Source of the DNA: Symsagittifera roscoffensis
Lineage: Eukaryota; Xenacoelomorpha; Acoela; Convolutidae
Assembly (NCBI RefSeq): GCF_963678635.1
Contig: NC_087066.1
Span: forward strand, 57,678,312 to 57,742,311
DNA length: 64,000 nt
Direction: 5' to 3'
A program made the position numbers and the translations under genes. Below, piece by piece: positions 31,001-43,287 of the stretch. Each line of letters opens with the position of its first letter. Position 1 is the first letter of the stretch. The notes under the pieces were generated by a model. The model made no database searches. It saw nothing but the letters and a program-made list of their open reading frames with translations, and was not told the DNA's origin.

Positions 31001-33560
31001 ACATAAAAATTATATGACTAGCAATTGTTTCGTACAACTATAATGAATGTTTATTGACAGATTAAAGTCTAGCTTACTATATCAAAACATTAAAATTTCA
31101 AATTTGAGTACACAAAAAAATCACTGTCGTTTATTAGTCATTTTTATATAAATTTCAGTCCGGAAAACGTTTTAAACCTAATGCACAAATTTTTGCACGC
31201 AATTGTTTTTGAAAAAAAATTATTATTGTTTTTTTCGCGAGTGATCAAAAAGAAATTAATTTTGCGAATGAAGAAAACGATCAATAGCCAAAACTTTTAC
31301 TTCGCTAGGAAATCTGATAATTAACTTTGAAATTAGAAGTCGATCACGTTTTTCGTGAGTTTTACATTTTTTCTGTTAGATAGTGGAGTTTGCCCTCCTT
31401 TTAACAATAGAAATGAACTGAATTCAAAAAGAAATCACAAGTTTCATCGCGAAAAACAAAATTCACGTGCACTGAGCTGTATTACGTATGCTCGAAAAAA
31501 ATCTGCATTTTTTGTGTTTTACAGCTTAAAAATGCTTAACATATAAATTTTTATTGAATTTGTTTGAGAAGCATTTTTCTATGCACTCCACGAATAGAAC
31601 TGTATGATAACATATCTTATTGGGATCAACATGTTTGTTAATTCAAAACAGTTTATTATTGAACTGTTGTTTTTTATTGATTCCAAGCAAGCTACGAAAT
31701 TGCGGAACACACTCATTTAAAACTAATTTAAAAAAATTAAACAAAGAGTGGGTTGTCTTAAATTTCGAATCAAAGAACTTCACGATTTTTGTCCAAATTA
31801 AATATTTTAGAAACGGAAAACTTTCTCATTACCTGGAAATCACAGGAAGAAAAGCTCTTTCAGACTTTTGAAGTCCATGTCCAATCGAGGGTAACCGGGT
31901 GCAAATATATTTTCAGCAATATTTATTATAGACAACAGTAATTGGGAATAAGCTAATGATCTTCAGAAAAGCAAAAAAAGATTGCTTTTTGAGATGCAAT
32001 TCTCAGAGCTTGGAGAATTTCTAATGATTGAAAAATTAAAAGATAACATTTGAACCATATGAAAAAAATTTTCATAAAGCTACTTCATCGAAACTTGTTT
32101 TTATTTCTTTATCAAATTTAACTATTTAAACTCTCAGAGCTGAGACCTCCTATTTTTATTCTGATAATACAGTCACGGGAAAAGAAGTCGCAACTTTTTG
32201 ACTTTAACAAGGAGTTGAAAGAAATCTCGCTTCAAGTTTGAGGGTTGAAATTTCGATAGGCGATAGATAACTATTTGCAAGGAGCTCGCCTGATCCAATT
32301 TTGAGAAACTAAGTTCTGTACGAGTAAATGAAATAAATAGCATATCAACACTTGTTTCAAAGGTGTTCTTGCTGAGGAAAATTTCTGCAAAACAACACAA
32401 AACTTAACCAACTGACTGTTGGAAAAAAGCAATGAACGCAATAGAACTGAAAAAAAGACTACTTTAAAACAAAAGCATTAAAGTTGAGAATTTGTAAAAC
32501 TATTTATGTTGGACACTATTTTGTTAAAATTAACACAATTTGAGAAAATTGGATCAATAAGCAAAACTTTTAGTTCTTTGGCAAATCTGCAATTTAATTT
32601 CCATTTTGAAATCAGAATATGATCAGGTTTTTCGTGACTTTTACATTTTTTCTGTTAGATAGTGGAGTTTGCCTTCCTTTTAGCAATAGAAATGAACTGA
32701 ATTCAAAAAGAAATCACAAGTTTCATCGCGAAAAACAATTCACAAGTACTGAGGTGTAATACGTATGCTCGAAAAAAAATCTGCATTTTTTGTGTTTTAA
32801 AGCTTAAAAATGATTAACATATAAATTTTTATTGAATTTGTTTGAGAAGCATTTTTCTATGCACTCCACGAATGGAACTGTATGATAACATTTCTCATTG
32901 GGATCAACATGTTTGCTAATTCAAAATTGTTCGTTTTTGAAATGTTGTTTTTTATTGATTCCAAGCAAGCTACGAATTTGCGCAACACCCTCATGGAAAA
33001 CTAATTTTAAAAAATTAAGCAAAGAGTGGGTTGTCTTAATTTTCGTAACAAGTAACTTCAATAAATAAAAAATCTTTTTACCACTATGCAATTTCATACA
33101 TACAGAAACACTAAATGAAATTTCTACGATTAAGTTTTTTCAATACATAAAAATTATATGACTAGCAATTGTTTCGTACAACTATAATGAATGTTTATTG
33201 ACAGCTTAAAGTCTAGCTTACTATATCAAAACATTAAAATTTCAAATTTGAGTACACAAAAAAAATCACTGTCGTTTATTAGTCATTTTTATATAAATTT
33301 CAGTCCGGAAACGTTTTAAACCTAATGCACAAATTTTTGCACGCAATTGTTTGTGAAAAAAGTTTATTATTGTTTTTTTTCCGAGTGATTAAAAAGAAAT
33401 TAATTTTGCGAATGAAGAAAACGATCAATAGCCAAAACTTTTACTTCGCTAGGAAATCTGATAATTAACTTTGAAATTAGAAGTCGATCACGTTTTTCGT
33501 GAGTTTTACATTTTTGCTGTTAGATAGTGGAGTTTGTCTTCCTTTTAACAATATCAAAGC
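28040..33560 (+). repeat. Higher-order tandem repeat array
   Basis: Landmarks recur at fixed distances. The 'tttttctgttagatagtggagtttg' motif occurs at about 29219, 30504, 31367, 32645 and 33507, giving spacings of about 1285, 863, 1278 and 862. 'catgtccaatcgagggtaac' occurs at 28448, 29729 and 31875, and 'ggaaaaaagcaatgaacgca' at 28995, 30276 and 32419. A 1.28-kb long unit and a 0.86-kb short unit therefore alternate, and the last two pairs form a 2.14-kb repeat. Units are about 90-97% alike by eye. No unit has a convincing gene. Confidence 0.85.
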
Positions 33561-34560
33561 GCAAGATATATCGCGAAAAACGAAATTTAGCGTGAAGAAA
33601 CCTTAAGACTTTTCCTGAAAAAGAGAACAATGAAATCAGCAATACCTATATAAGAGTACTCACTACGTTCATTAATCTTAGAAACAACTTATGGTTTATC
33701 AGATTTACGTATGCTTGATAAAAATAGTTTTTGAGCTGAAATTTTTCCTTATGCAGCAGGAAAACGATAGACAAAAATACAATATTTACTTCGACATCAT
33801 TTAAAGGCTAAAAATTTATGAATACTTTTGTACTAATGATTTGCTACTTACGTCACTGCAGATGAATTTCAACTGATTTCAAAAAGTGCTTATATTTATA
33901 AGTGCATCAATATTTTATGGCTTTTTACTAAAAGCAAACAAAAAAATCAGCAAGACCTAAATGAGTCTTCACTACGTTCATTACTCTTAAAATCCAACTT
34001 CGAAATTAGAAGTCGATTCCGTTTTTTTCACCTTTTTATTATTGCTGTTCAATTGTGGAATTTCACGTTTTTTAGCAAAAAATTTGAACTGAATTTGACA
34101 GAAATCAAAACTGAAACCGTAACCAAAATGAGTCTCAACAAACTTTATAACTTTTTCTGAAAAAAAAACAATCACCACCCGCAGAAGTCTGCACTACGTT
34201 CATCGACTCTTGCATTGCTGTCTTACCATTTCATAAAATGGTAGCTTGTACAATGATTCCATTGCTATCTCATACTATTTTAGTAATCACGCAGTCTGCA
34301 TTAATTTACGTGGTAGTTTCAATCTTAGAGTTTAAATTTTAGAATTTTTTTTTTGCAAATTTGCTGTGAGTCATTTATGCTATGGTAGAATGAGATTTTT
34401 TTTCACAAAAACAGATTGTATCATTAGAGATGAGTTTTCGCAGTTGAATTTATGGCTTTGACATTTTTATAAAATCAAATGCTGGCATTATGAGGCAAAA
34501 CCGTTTTAGACAGTTTCAAGAAACAGTTATTCAGACATCACCAGATATGTTTTCCGGTGT
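33561..34560. other. Degenerate family repeats
   Basis: A degenerate member of the same repeat family is at about 33985-34070, and 'cactacgttcat' recurs at 33661, 33970 and 34192. No gene seen. Confidence 0.5.
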
Positions 34561-35999
34561 CATCAGCAAAACTTTTCTACATCGGATAATATTGTGCTTT
34601 GCTTGGGAACCAAATATTTGCTCTGAACGGCGGAAAAAAAAGATTTTTACTGCCAACGTCTTTGAGGTCGTTCAGAGCATTTTTGGAGAACTTTGAATTT
34701 ATTTAATTATTCAGTTTCTATGTCGCGCCAAATATGGCTCTTTGTTAACCATACGTCGCTCCATATATGTTTTCATGGTATCCATAAGTCGCGCCATGCA
34801 TGATACCATAGTAACCATACATTGCAAGCATCGATGGTGACAAATAAATTCTCAACAGACCTAGTAAAATTATCAAAATTGTCGTCAAATTTGAAGTCCC
34901 CAATAATAAAAAAAAATATGCAACAATACATCGCGCCATGCATGGAAAATGTGTCACTTTAGCATAAAAATACGTCGACAATTTTTCATGGCTTCCATGG
35001 AACCATGCATGGTGCGACGTATGGTTGGTCATTTTTGTCAACCCGGGCGTGTGCATATGACTGCAGTTTGGCCTCGTAATGGGTAATGCATCAAGAGTTA
35101 TCAACACGATTCAAGCTTTACAGAGAGTCAATTATCTAAACAGAAATGTGCTATAGAAATTTATTCCCTATCAGAAAGGTCACAGTATCGAAAGCTTGTT
35201 CTGGCCCGTGATATTCTATTATAATCCCGCATACACGTGTTCAGACAAAATCGGAGATTGTTTGAGCCTAACTAAGTTAGAATGCATTTTGTTCATTACG
35301 TTTTATTTTACTTCAAAAGACATAAATCAGCTTTTTGTTTCGTTTAAAGTGACGGGCTGAAAATAAGCTCAAATTATTTACAATTAATTTTTGATCAACT
35401 TTTTTCTGTATTTTGTAAAATCATGCTTATCTCAAGTCTAATAGAGTGCGTGCCTGCGGTTGATCTTGTCAACTGGATCTAGTTAGACTGGTTAACTGGC
35501 CAACAATGACCCTTGTTAGTTTCTTCGGCTAAATCCACGAAGTTTTTCAAAGGCCAATTAACAGGGCCTGCGGATAGTTGCCAGTTTGACAGCCGAATGT
35601 ACGGGGACATTTTCATCGAAGGACTGATAGCTAGACGGTACAGCTTTAAGAAAAGGTAATCAGTTTGTAAAGTAATTAGACTCCATTTTGTCACCGAGTG
35701 GTCCAGAGTTCAACCTCGACATTTGTGTTTAACCTTAGGAGCCCATTCGATCAGTTGATCCAGCTGATGTTCAAAGCGTGTTCCGATCAATGCCGCCAAT
35801 CCTCTGAAACATCATTGATGTTGATGCTTCCTTGTCGGCCGCCACGAAATTCTCTGTCTCAGAAGCAGTCAAGGATGTGTCGTTGGGACACATACATAAG
35901 AGGAAGTTGGAGAAGACAGAAGTATTGAAGAAGTAGTCAAGCTACCTGCTATTATCGCAGGCTGGTGCAGTGACACCAATTAACCGGGACTTCTGCCGT
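34561..35999 (+). repeat. 1.44-kb tandem duplication, copy 1
   Basis: Starts at 'catcagcaaaactttt' and repeats from 36000 with only a few substitutions and small deletions (for example 'ttgtcgtcaaattt' against 'ttgtctaattt'). It contains an inverted-repeat element at 34747-35027 and, near 35700-35935, a GC-richer stretch with open frames in two registers that looks like decayed coding sequence, which I cannot identify. Confidence 0.9.
34747..35027. mobile_element. Inverted-repeat (MITE-like) element inside the duplication
   Basis: AACCATACGTCGCTCCAT at 34747 is the inverse of 'atgcatggtgcgacgtatggtt' ending near 35027. The motif CGCGCCATGCATG and other CATG palindromes recur inside. A second copy is in the duplicate at about 36186-36466. 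No coding capacity. Confidence 0.55.
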
Positions 36000-37434
36000 C
36001 ATCAGCAAAACTTTTCTACATCGGATAATATTGTGCTTTGCTTGGGAACCAAATATTTGCTCTGAACGGCGGAAAAAAAAGATTTTTACTGCCAACGTCT
36101 TTGAGGTCGTTCAGAGCATTTTTGGAGAACTTTGAATTTATTTAATTATTCAGTTTCTATGTCGCGCCAAATATGGCTCTTTGTTAACCATACGTCGCTC
36201 CATATATGTTTTCATGGTATCCATAAGTCGCGCCATGCATGATACCATAGTAACCATACATTGCAAGCATCGATGGTGACAAATAAATTCTCAACAGACC
36301 TAGTAAAATTATCAAAATTGTCTAATTTGAAGTCCCCAATAATAAAAAAAAATATGCAACAATACATCGCGCCATGCATGGAAAATGTGTCACTTTAGCA
36401 TAAAAATACGTCGACAATTTTTCATGGCTTCCATGGAACCATGCATGGTGCGACGTATGGTTGGTCATTTTTGTCAACCCGGGCGTGTGCATATGACTGC
36501 AGTTTGGCCTCGTAATGGGTAATGCATCAAGAGTTATCAACACGATTCAAGCTTTACAGAGAGTCAATTATCTAAACAGAAATGTGCTATAGAAATTTAT
36601 TCCCTATCAGAAAGGTCACATTATCGAAAGCTTGTTCTGGCCCGTGATATTTTATTATAATCCCGCATACACGTGTTCAGACAAAATCGGAGATTGTTTG
36701 AGCCTAACTAAGTTAGAATGCATTTTGTTCATTACGTTTTATTTTACTTCAAAAGACATAAATCAGCTTTTTGTTTCGTTTAAAGTGACGGGCTGAAAAT
36801 AAGCTCAGGTTATTTACAATTAATTTTTGATCAACTTTTTCTGTATTTTGTAAAATCATGCTTATCTCAAGTCTAATAGAGTGCGTGCCTGCGGTTGATC
36901 TTGTCAACTGGATCTAGTTAGACTGGTTAACTGGCCAACAATGACCCTTGTTAGTTTCTTCGGCTAAATCCACGAAGTTTTTCAAAGGCCAATTAACAGG
37001 GCCTGCGGATAGTTGCCAGTTTGACAGCCGAATGTACGGGGACATTTTCATCGAAGGACTGATAGCTAGACGGTACAGCTTTAAGAAAAGGTAATCAGTT
37101 TGTAAAGTAATTAGACTCCATTTTGTCACCGAGTGGTCCAGAGTTCAACCTCGACATTTGTGTTTAACCTTAGGAGCCCATTCGATCAGTTGATCCAGCT
37201 GATGTTCAAAGCGTGTTCCGATCAATGCCGCCAATCCTCTGAAACATCATTGATGTTGATGCTTCCTTGTCGGCCGCCACGAAATTCTCTGTCTCAGAAG
37301 CAGTCAAGGATGTGTCGTTGGGACACATACATAAGAGGAAGTTCGAGAAGACAGAAGTACCGAAGAAGTAGTCAAGCTACCTGCTATTATCGCAGGCTGG
37401 TGCAGTGACACCAATTAACCGGGACTTCTGCCGT
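36000..37434 (+). repeat. 1.44-kb tandem duplication, copy 2
   Basis: Second copy, 1,435 bp, ending at 'gggacttctgccgt'. Its near-identity to copy 1 means the duplication is recent or is being homogenised. Confidence 0.9.
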
Positions 37435-37539
37435 ACATCTGTGATGTACATTGAAGTGAAAGTTTAAACCAAGTTTCGTGCACAAATTTCTTAAACGAAA
37501 TATAGAAATCTGTTCTATTGAGTTCTTTTTTTTGTTTAG

Positions 37540-37735
37540 GCTGCAAGGCATTGTATTTGATGGCACCGTCGGTCATCAACAAGCAAATACCTCAGAAAAA
37601 TCTGGGTTGGAAACCAATGTTTCTCGGGGATGGCCCTTGCTGTGATGCTGGAGGGTGTCAGAAAGCTGTTCTGACGGAGAGCCAGGCACTCGTTGTGCCA
37701 GATGGCATAATACACGTAGTTGAAACACAATCAAA
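37540..37735 (+). CDS. Unidentified exon-like segment
   Basis: A pyrimidine-rich acceptor (TTTTTTTTGTTTAG, ending 37539) is followed by 196 bases open in one frame and then a GTAAGTG donor at 37736. GC content is well above the surroundings and the product contains several Cys, Gly and Pro residues, but I recognise no family. The same frame continues after an in-frame TAA (37737-37739) to 37922 with coding-like composition, so the alternative is a decayed single-exon gene. Confidence 0.35.
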
Positions 37736-37922
37736 GTAAGTGACTCTGCATGTCAAATTCATCCATCGTGGATACCTGCTGACGGCTGCCAGTGTTTTCC
37801 GACACGAGCAGAAAGATGAAAAGCTCTTCAGCAACTGCTATGCTGCATTTTCGATGTTGGCTCTGAATGAGCTCATGGTGCATCTGTGGTTGGTATCAAA
37901 GGTTAAATTGATACAATTTTGA

Positions 37923-40680
37923 GGAATTAATTAAAAACAAGATATTTTTATAGCACCAGAGACACGATATTACCGCAAGAATTAGAAATTCTGAAGGTCT
38001 GGAAAATTCTGAAGGCGGACAACCAACTTGCCAGACAACCAACGTGTTGATTAGACAACCAACTTGCCAGAATAATTTGAGCAAGTACCTATTGCCAAAT
38101 TTCATCCCAGACACTGAAATTCTCAATTCCGTAACCCATATACTTCATCCAGTTTAATGCCATTAAAGGCGAATTAAATCGAGACAAGCTATAGCTAACT
38201 CGGTATTCTAACAGTTCGCCCCTCGCACATTTTGCCCCTCCTGAAGTTTTTGTTTATACTTGTGTTATAACTTTGGGGTGAAACGCATGAGGACGAAATG
38301 AGTGAAAAAATAAGAGGCGAAACATGCCGCTTTCAGCAAACTCTTCAAATACGTTATCAGAAGAAACTGCATCCTTGTACTTGAGACAGCGAGAATAAAA
38401 TAAAAAAATGACATATTTTTTCTTGTCATTAATCCTGAGCTCTACGAAAAATGATCACAGGTGAAATATCTTTTTACTTTTGAGCTCAGAATTGATGAGA
38501 AATAAATGTTCCCTTTTGCTATTTCACCTGTGATCATTTTGGGTAAAGTAATGGGGGTTCAAATGTTGCCTTTTTATGAGAATTAATGCGCGATTTATAT
38601 CGTGCTAACAACGCGTCGGCAGAAATTTAATCAGTGTTTAAAATTGTTCAAAACTTTATTGAGTTAATTTCTTCAGTCTATTTAATATTTTGCAATATGC
38701 AAAATATATCACTTCGTACTTAACATAGAGTATGGGTTGATGATTTCAAAAAACTTTTTTTTCGAAAACTTTTATTTTTTTTTACTATTTCATCAATTGT
38801 TTTAGATTAAACTGCTCCAAAGAAAATGAAATTCAGTCGGAACATTCAAGGGTTCACCTTGATACAAGCAATCTCGTGGAAATAGCAATCTCGTAATTAT
38901 TCAAAGACTTCTAACGAAATTAGCAGACCGATAAATTTTCGATTTACACAATAGAAAACAGTGCTTTACTTCAAATATTTACACCCTTAGTTAACGAAGA
39001 TGACCTATCTTGTAAGATTCTACGATAAAAGACCTATCTTTTAAAATCGTGTAAGTGGCTGGCTATCTTCCAAAATTCTTACAATATCTTACATAATACA
39101 CCATCAGTTTTCGACCGAAATAACTTGTAGGTTCTTGCAAGATTCTTTCAAAATCTTACAAAATAGCTTGCAATTTCACAGCATTTTCTGGTAGTCTTGC
39201 TGGCGCAAAACAAAAAAGTCATGTGAACTAAACACTTTGCTGTTTTTTAACTGATTAAAAAATTTTGATCTAGCTAAAAGTCTGATAGCAAGCGCGCCAT
39301 CTTCGGAAATTTCATTTAGTTATCGCGTATTTGTAATATTACATCTTCGGAAATCATCTCATTACATTTAGTTATCGCGTATTTATTATATTACATAATT
39401 TACTCAAGTAGCATTCGTAAATTTTGATTTCCAGCTTAAAAAGTGTAGTTACCTTTTCAAGACGTTTTGACATACCATGCAAAGGCTTTTGTTTAGTTTT
39501 GTTGAGCTACGAACTATGTTTTTATCAGGTAGCGGTAGTATCGTTTGATACTTTATGGCGTAATTGCTAATTTTCAAATAACCGAAAGGCGTGGATTAAT
39601 TTATTCCTGAGATATCAAACCTTTAAAGGTCAGTTCAATCTTCATTTAACGATGTAACGATCACAAAGATCGACTAAATCTTGATACGGGTGTTATTTAA
39701 GCCTAATTGACCTAAGGAGCAGCGTAAGTCACTCCACGATTTGAATTTAACTTCAAGTGTTTCGAAAAGTGTTGGGAACGCGTACACTAACTCCATAGCT
39801 TTTAATTTGCTTTGGTCGTCTTTCATCAACAACTACATTGAGCATTTATGTATAGTAGAACGCTGTTTCAGCATTTTAAGTTTCATTGCTTGTTTCCAAA
39901 GTTAGTGGAGTCTAATAATAAATTTCAATTTCGTTTTTTTTTTTCAATTTTTTTTTTCAAATTTTATAATTCAGGCGAAGTGGCAATCACAAACGGTCCT
40001 TAAACTTGAATATTGAAGATAGAAATGATCAAATTATAGAACAAGTTATGCATGTCAATCGGTGGTTTAGAGCAGCCTCTTAGTAATTTTTTTCTTAGTA
40101 TCAATTGTAAATTATTACAGTGAAGTATTCGTGGCATAGAAGAGTGTTGGAGTTTTTCTTTGCCGCTATCGGAATTTAGTTTTCAATTAAAGCGCTAGGT
40201 GAAGTGCAAATTCTCATTTTTTAAAAAGATCTCAAACGAATTTATAAAGCAGCGAGAATTGTGAACTTTGCCGGAGCAAAAGAGCCGCAGGAAAGCGCGC
40301 AACAGAGCTTCCCCAGAAGTATGCGTTTCTGGTCTATTTCGAAAGACAAGGAGAATGCAGTTTTCTGCCAGAATATTGCAAGAAACTTACAAGATTGGCC
40401 ATTTTCGTCAACTAGGAACACAAATAATATTTACACTACAAATACAATTATTATTGCACAGGCAACAGCACTATGGTGAAAAATCTAAAAAGTTCCAGTT
40501 TGCACTTTAGGAGATTATTAAGGTGGGACTCACATTTACATTAAAGAGCCAAACAATACTGTAATATATATACACCCAATAGAAAATCACCTGTTTTTTG
40601 CTTCATAAGGGGGTGGGGATATAATTACTGCTGCTATTCTTAAACATGAAGTCCAAGCAGATTAAGGAAACCATCAGTTT
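37923..40680. other. Intergenic AT-rich DNA
   Basis: No convincing gene. Contains a 17-bp perfect inverted repeat at 38451-38537 and a short tandem repeat with 'atcttcggaaat...catttagttatcgcgtattt' at 39299 and 39343. A 72-codon frame at 40261-40479 has moderate GC but no recognised motif. Confidence 0.4.
38451..38537. repeat. Perfect 17-bp inverted repeat
   Basis: ATGATCACAGGTGAAAT (38451-38467) and its exact complement (38521-38537) with a 53-base spacer. A related 'aaaaatgatcacaggt' occurs at about 54024, so it is probably part of a dispersed foldback element. Confidence 0.6.
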
Positions 40681-40764
40681 CTAAGAGTTATTGCTGGATT
40701 CGGCATCTCTTTCCAGTTCCAACTGTTTGATGCGCTCTTGTTGTTCTTGAATAATCTCTTGGAG
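40681..40764 (-). CDS. NEK9: NEK9-like terminal exon: coiled coil and stop
   Basis: Acceptor TTTTTCTTCAG, then 27 codons and TAG (40683-40681). Gln/Glu/Leu/Ile heptads continue the coil, as in the NEK9 C-terminus that mediates oligomerisation. No clear AATAAA was seen within the next 170 bases on this strand. Confidence 0.85.
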   Translation of the reverse strand, partial: LQEIIQEQQERIKQLELERDAESSNNS

Positions 40765-40904
40765 CTGAAGAAAAACACATATTATTAAAACTAAAAATCC
40801 ACAAACTACCTATGTTTTCAATAACATTGATCTAGAGCTCGCGAGCAACTTACTTAACTTGCATGTACGGATAAAAGTATATTCATAACAATTTTTTTAA
40901 CAGT

Positions 40905-41190
40905 GACAACAGACAGTTACAAAAAAGTCAATGAACGCAAGTAAAAAGCAAAAAATCCGACTTACTTTTTGAAAAAATCTCAGCTTTCAAAAAAAGAGGG
41001 TTTTAAAGCTCTAGAATATTTTGTGATAGACACTTTTTTGATAAAATTAGCCCAATTTGAGAAAACTGGATCAATAAGTATAACTTTTATTTCGCTACGA
41101 AATTCGATAATCAAATTCCACTTTCGAAATTGGAAGCCGATCACGTTTTTCGTAACCTTTACACGTTCACTGTTCGATAGTGGAGTTTAC
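40905..41190 (+). repeat. Dispersed family repeat in NEK9 intron
   Basis: Diverged single copy of the core found in the tandem array: 'caatgaacgcaa', then 'gagaaaactggatcaataag', then 'gatcacgtttttcgtaacctttaca...gttcgatagtggagtt', in the same order. Confidence 0.7.
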
Positions 41191-41386
41191 TTTCCTTTTA
41201 CACATGCGAAGAATTCTGAACGCGCCTAATAGGAACTAAAACTTTTTATGATGAGAGTACCCCTGAAAACTCTATTTTTGGATTCATCTTTAAGTTCAAT
41301 GCTGCTGAACTAATTTGCTCGTGAGGAAAACATTCTGACTACCTTGCGGTGCTTGGTAGACACTAAAGGACTGTTTTGATGCTCAC

Positions 41387-41698
41387 TTTTTGGTTCTCCT
41401 GTCGAAGCCAGTTGATCTCACTCTCCGAAGAAGAGTGGCCAGTTAGGGGAGACACCAGGGACAACCCCCCAGTAGAACCATTTTGCCCCCCACTTAGTCG
41501 GCCACTAGTCTCTCCAGCACTCTCCCATGCATCTCCTCCATTCTCCACGTCTTCTCCACTTTTGGTTTGAGAACCATCGCTGAGCTTTCGTTCATTTCCG
41601 TCATTAGTTTTCTCTTTCCCTCCATCTTCTGTTTCAGCCCTCTGCACATTTTGGGGGTTTGCGGCACTCATGGCTATAAACTCAGCTTCGTCCATTTC
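41387..41698 (-). CDS. NEK9: NEK9-like exon: AEFI motif and start of coiled coil
   Basis: Acceptor CTGATGTAG, donor AAA|GTGAGC. Begins EMDEAEFIAM, the second half of the conserved linker motif, continues as a polar Gly/Ser/Asp/Glu tail, and ends INWLRQENQK, the beginning of the coil. A GSQT sequence in the middle faintly resembles the dynein light-chain (LC8) binding motif that vertebrate NEK9 carries; weak. Confidence 0.85.
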
Positions 41699-42020
41699 CT
41701 ACATCAGCAAACAGACAGAGTCGATAAATGCACTTAGAGCAAGCAAAAGGCTGAAAATGTGAAATCAATACAACAACAAAATCAACTTGCAAAGTATCAG
41801 AAAAATTCCACGGAACAAAACCCCCATATGTCTCAGCTAGTTCTTGGAGAAAACATTCATTATGCGCGGAGAACTTGAAAAGCAAGAGAATACTTTCTGG
41901 AGCTTCATTTTTTGAAATCATATATCAGTTTATATTCAAACTACATCAATATTAAAATATCTTAAATCATCTTGAATTTCCACAGAAAAAGAGGAAAAAC
42001 AGTGATTGAAAAGAACAAAC

Positions 42021-42145
42021 CTCTCTCAGCCAATCGGGGGTTTCAGTCTCTTCCAACGTACTCTGATTGACTCCCACCCCTGCCCTCACCTTCACTACTT
42101 TTGCCACTCCCCCGACCACAGAACCATCACCAGAATCAAACACAC
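42021..42145 (-). CDS. NEK9: NEK9-like exon: linker ending in WLRE
   Basis: Acceptor CTGTTATCAG, donor GAG|GTTTGT. Encodes a Gly/Val-rich segment and ends ETETPDWLRE, the first half of the conserved linker motif of NEK9; the second half starts the next exon. Confidence 0.75.
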
Positions 42146-42360
42146 CTGATAACAGACAAAGACTCTCAGTTCAATGACTTCCTGCAAAAATCTGGCCATC
42201 CAATCCAGCGGAACTCAATCTAGCCAAATTGCGTGTACGGGAAGTTTTTACGTAGCACTCATTCGACAAAAAAAACTTTCAGATCCGCCCAATTGATTTT
42301 CAGAAATGCAAGAAAAATGGTCACATTCTATCAAAAAAATAACTGAGTTTCTCTGCTGAC

Positions 42361-42525
42361 TTGAGCTGAGTGACGAGGTAGTGTCGTTGCTGTGATTGTT
42401 GTAGCGGTGTTGGGGGTGTGGCACTTGTTCAATTTGGGAGTTGTCGTATCTGTCGTTCCACTCGTCCGCGCATGACACCAAAGTCACCGGGTCCACATTG
42501 ATACTCTTCACACTCTCCACCCGCT
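42361..42525 (-). CDS. NEK9: NEK9-like exon: linker
   Basis: Acceptor TTTAAATTCAG, donor A|GTCAGC. Encodes a polar Ser/Asn/His-rich linker of 54 codons with no fold. Phases agree on both sides. Donor is weak, so exact end is less certain. Confidence 0.65.
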
Positions 42526-43220
42526 CTGAATTTAAAACTATATCTATATACAATTAAGATTCAAACTACATATCCGTGAAATGAATACTTGTTAAGCTCT
42601 TGAAAATTGTAAGCCACACTTGGTCGTTACTGTTCCTTTTTTCGATCTAGGATATGTTGCTTTTACAGCCAACAAACATCTGAAATCTAAAATTTCCTTA
42701 AATTAACTCATCTTTTTTTTGCGCTAAATTCACTTTAATAATTAGGGAAAGAAATTTGTTTTCCTTTTAGCTTTTGTCTTCACTTCTTTCATTGTTATTT
42801 AACAATGAGCTTTGATCATTACATTCGTTATAATAAACAAAACAACCTAGAATCAAAGACTCATATATGTTCGAAGGTGAACTGTCGGGTAAACAATTTC
42901 TGGTGAAAATTTGATGACTTCAAAAGTTTTGGTCTTTTTTACACCAAAAATTTACTTTATTCTTACAATACCTCAGCTTCCTTAACTTCCATAAAACGTT
43001 CATTTATAGAATAGTTTATACGTAATTATTGTTCCATTTCAAAAAAAACTGTTTCAGTGCACTATTGAATTTAACGCAACAAAAATTGCACATATTATAC
43101 TTCTAAATTGCTCTCAAATGGCGAATGCTAAAAGTTTTGTAGCCTAACGGTTTTTATTCGGATGAGCATTCAACAAAAACAAATTATTTGTTTGATTATA
43201 TTTGAATAAATTAAATTTGT

Positions 43221-43287
43221 TTCAGGTTTGAATATCCGACCTGTTGATTATGAGTCTAGCGTCCTCGCATCTGCGCCACGGTCGCTT
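43221..43287 (-). pseudogene. tRNA-Met-like sequence (SINE head or tRNA pseudogene)
   Basis: On the minus strand: GCGACCGTGGCGCAGATGCG, then an anticodon arm with loop CTCATAA (anticodon CAT), then a degenerate B-box (GGATATTCAAAC). The acceptor stem does not pair well, so it is not a functional gene. Confidence 0.45.

Noticed and set aside
28040-33560. CRISPR-like or gene-family interpretation of the repeat array
   Set aside because: Units are over 800 bp, lack short spacers and carry no consistent reading frame across copies.
34745-35107. 120-codon minus-strand frame in the duplication
   Set aside because: It runs through the inverted-repeat element (repeated CATG words) and is shortened in the second copy, so selection on it is unlikely.
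40261-40510. Two overlapping 72-80-codon frames as a small gene
   Set aside because: Neither has a recognised motif; two registers are open over the same bases, which suggests composition only.
43221-43287. Functional tRNA-Met gene
   Set aside because: Acceptor stem does not pair and the B-box is degenerate.
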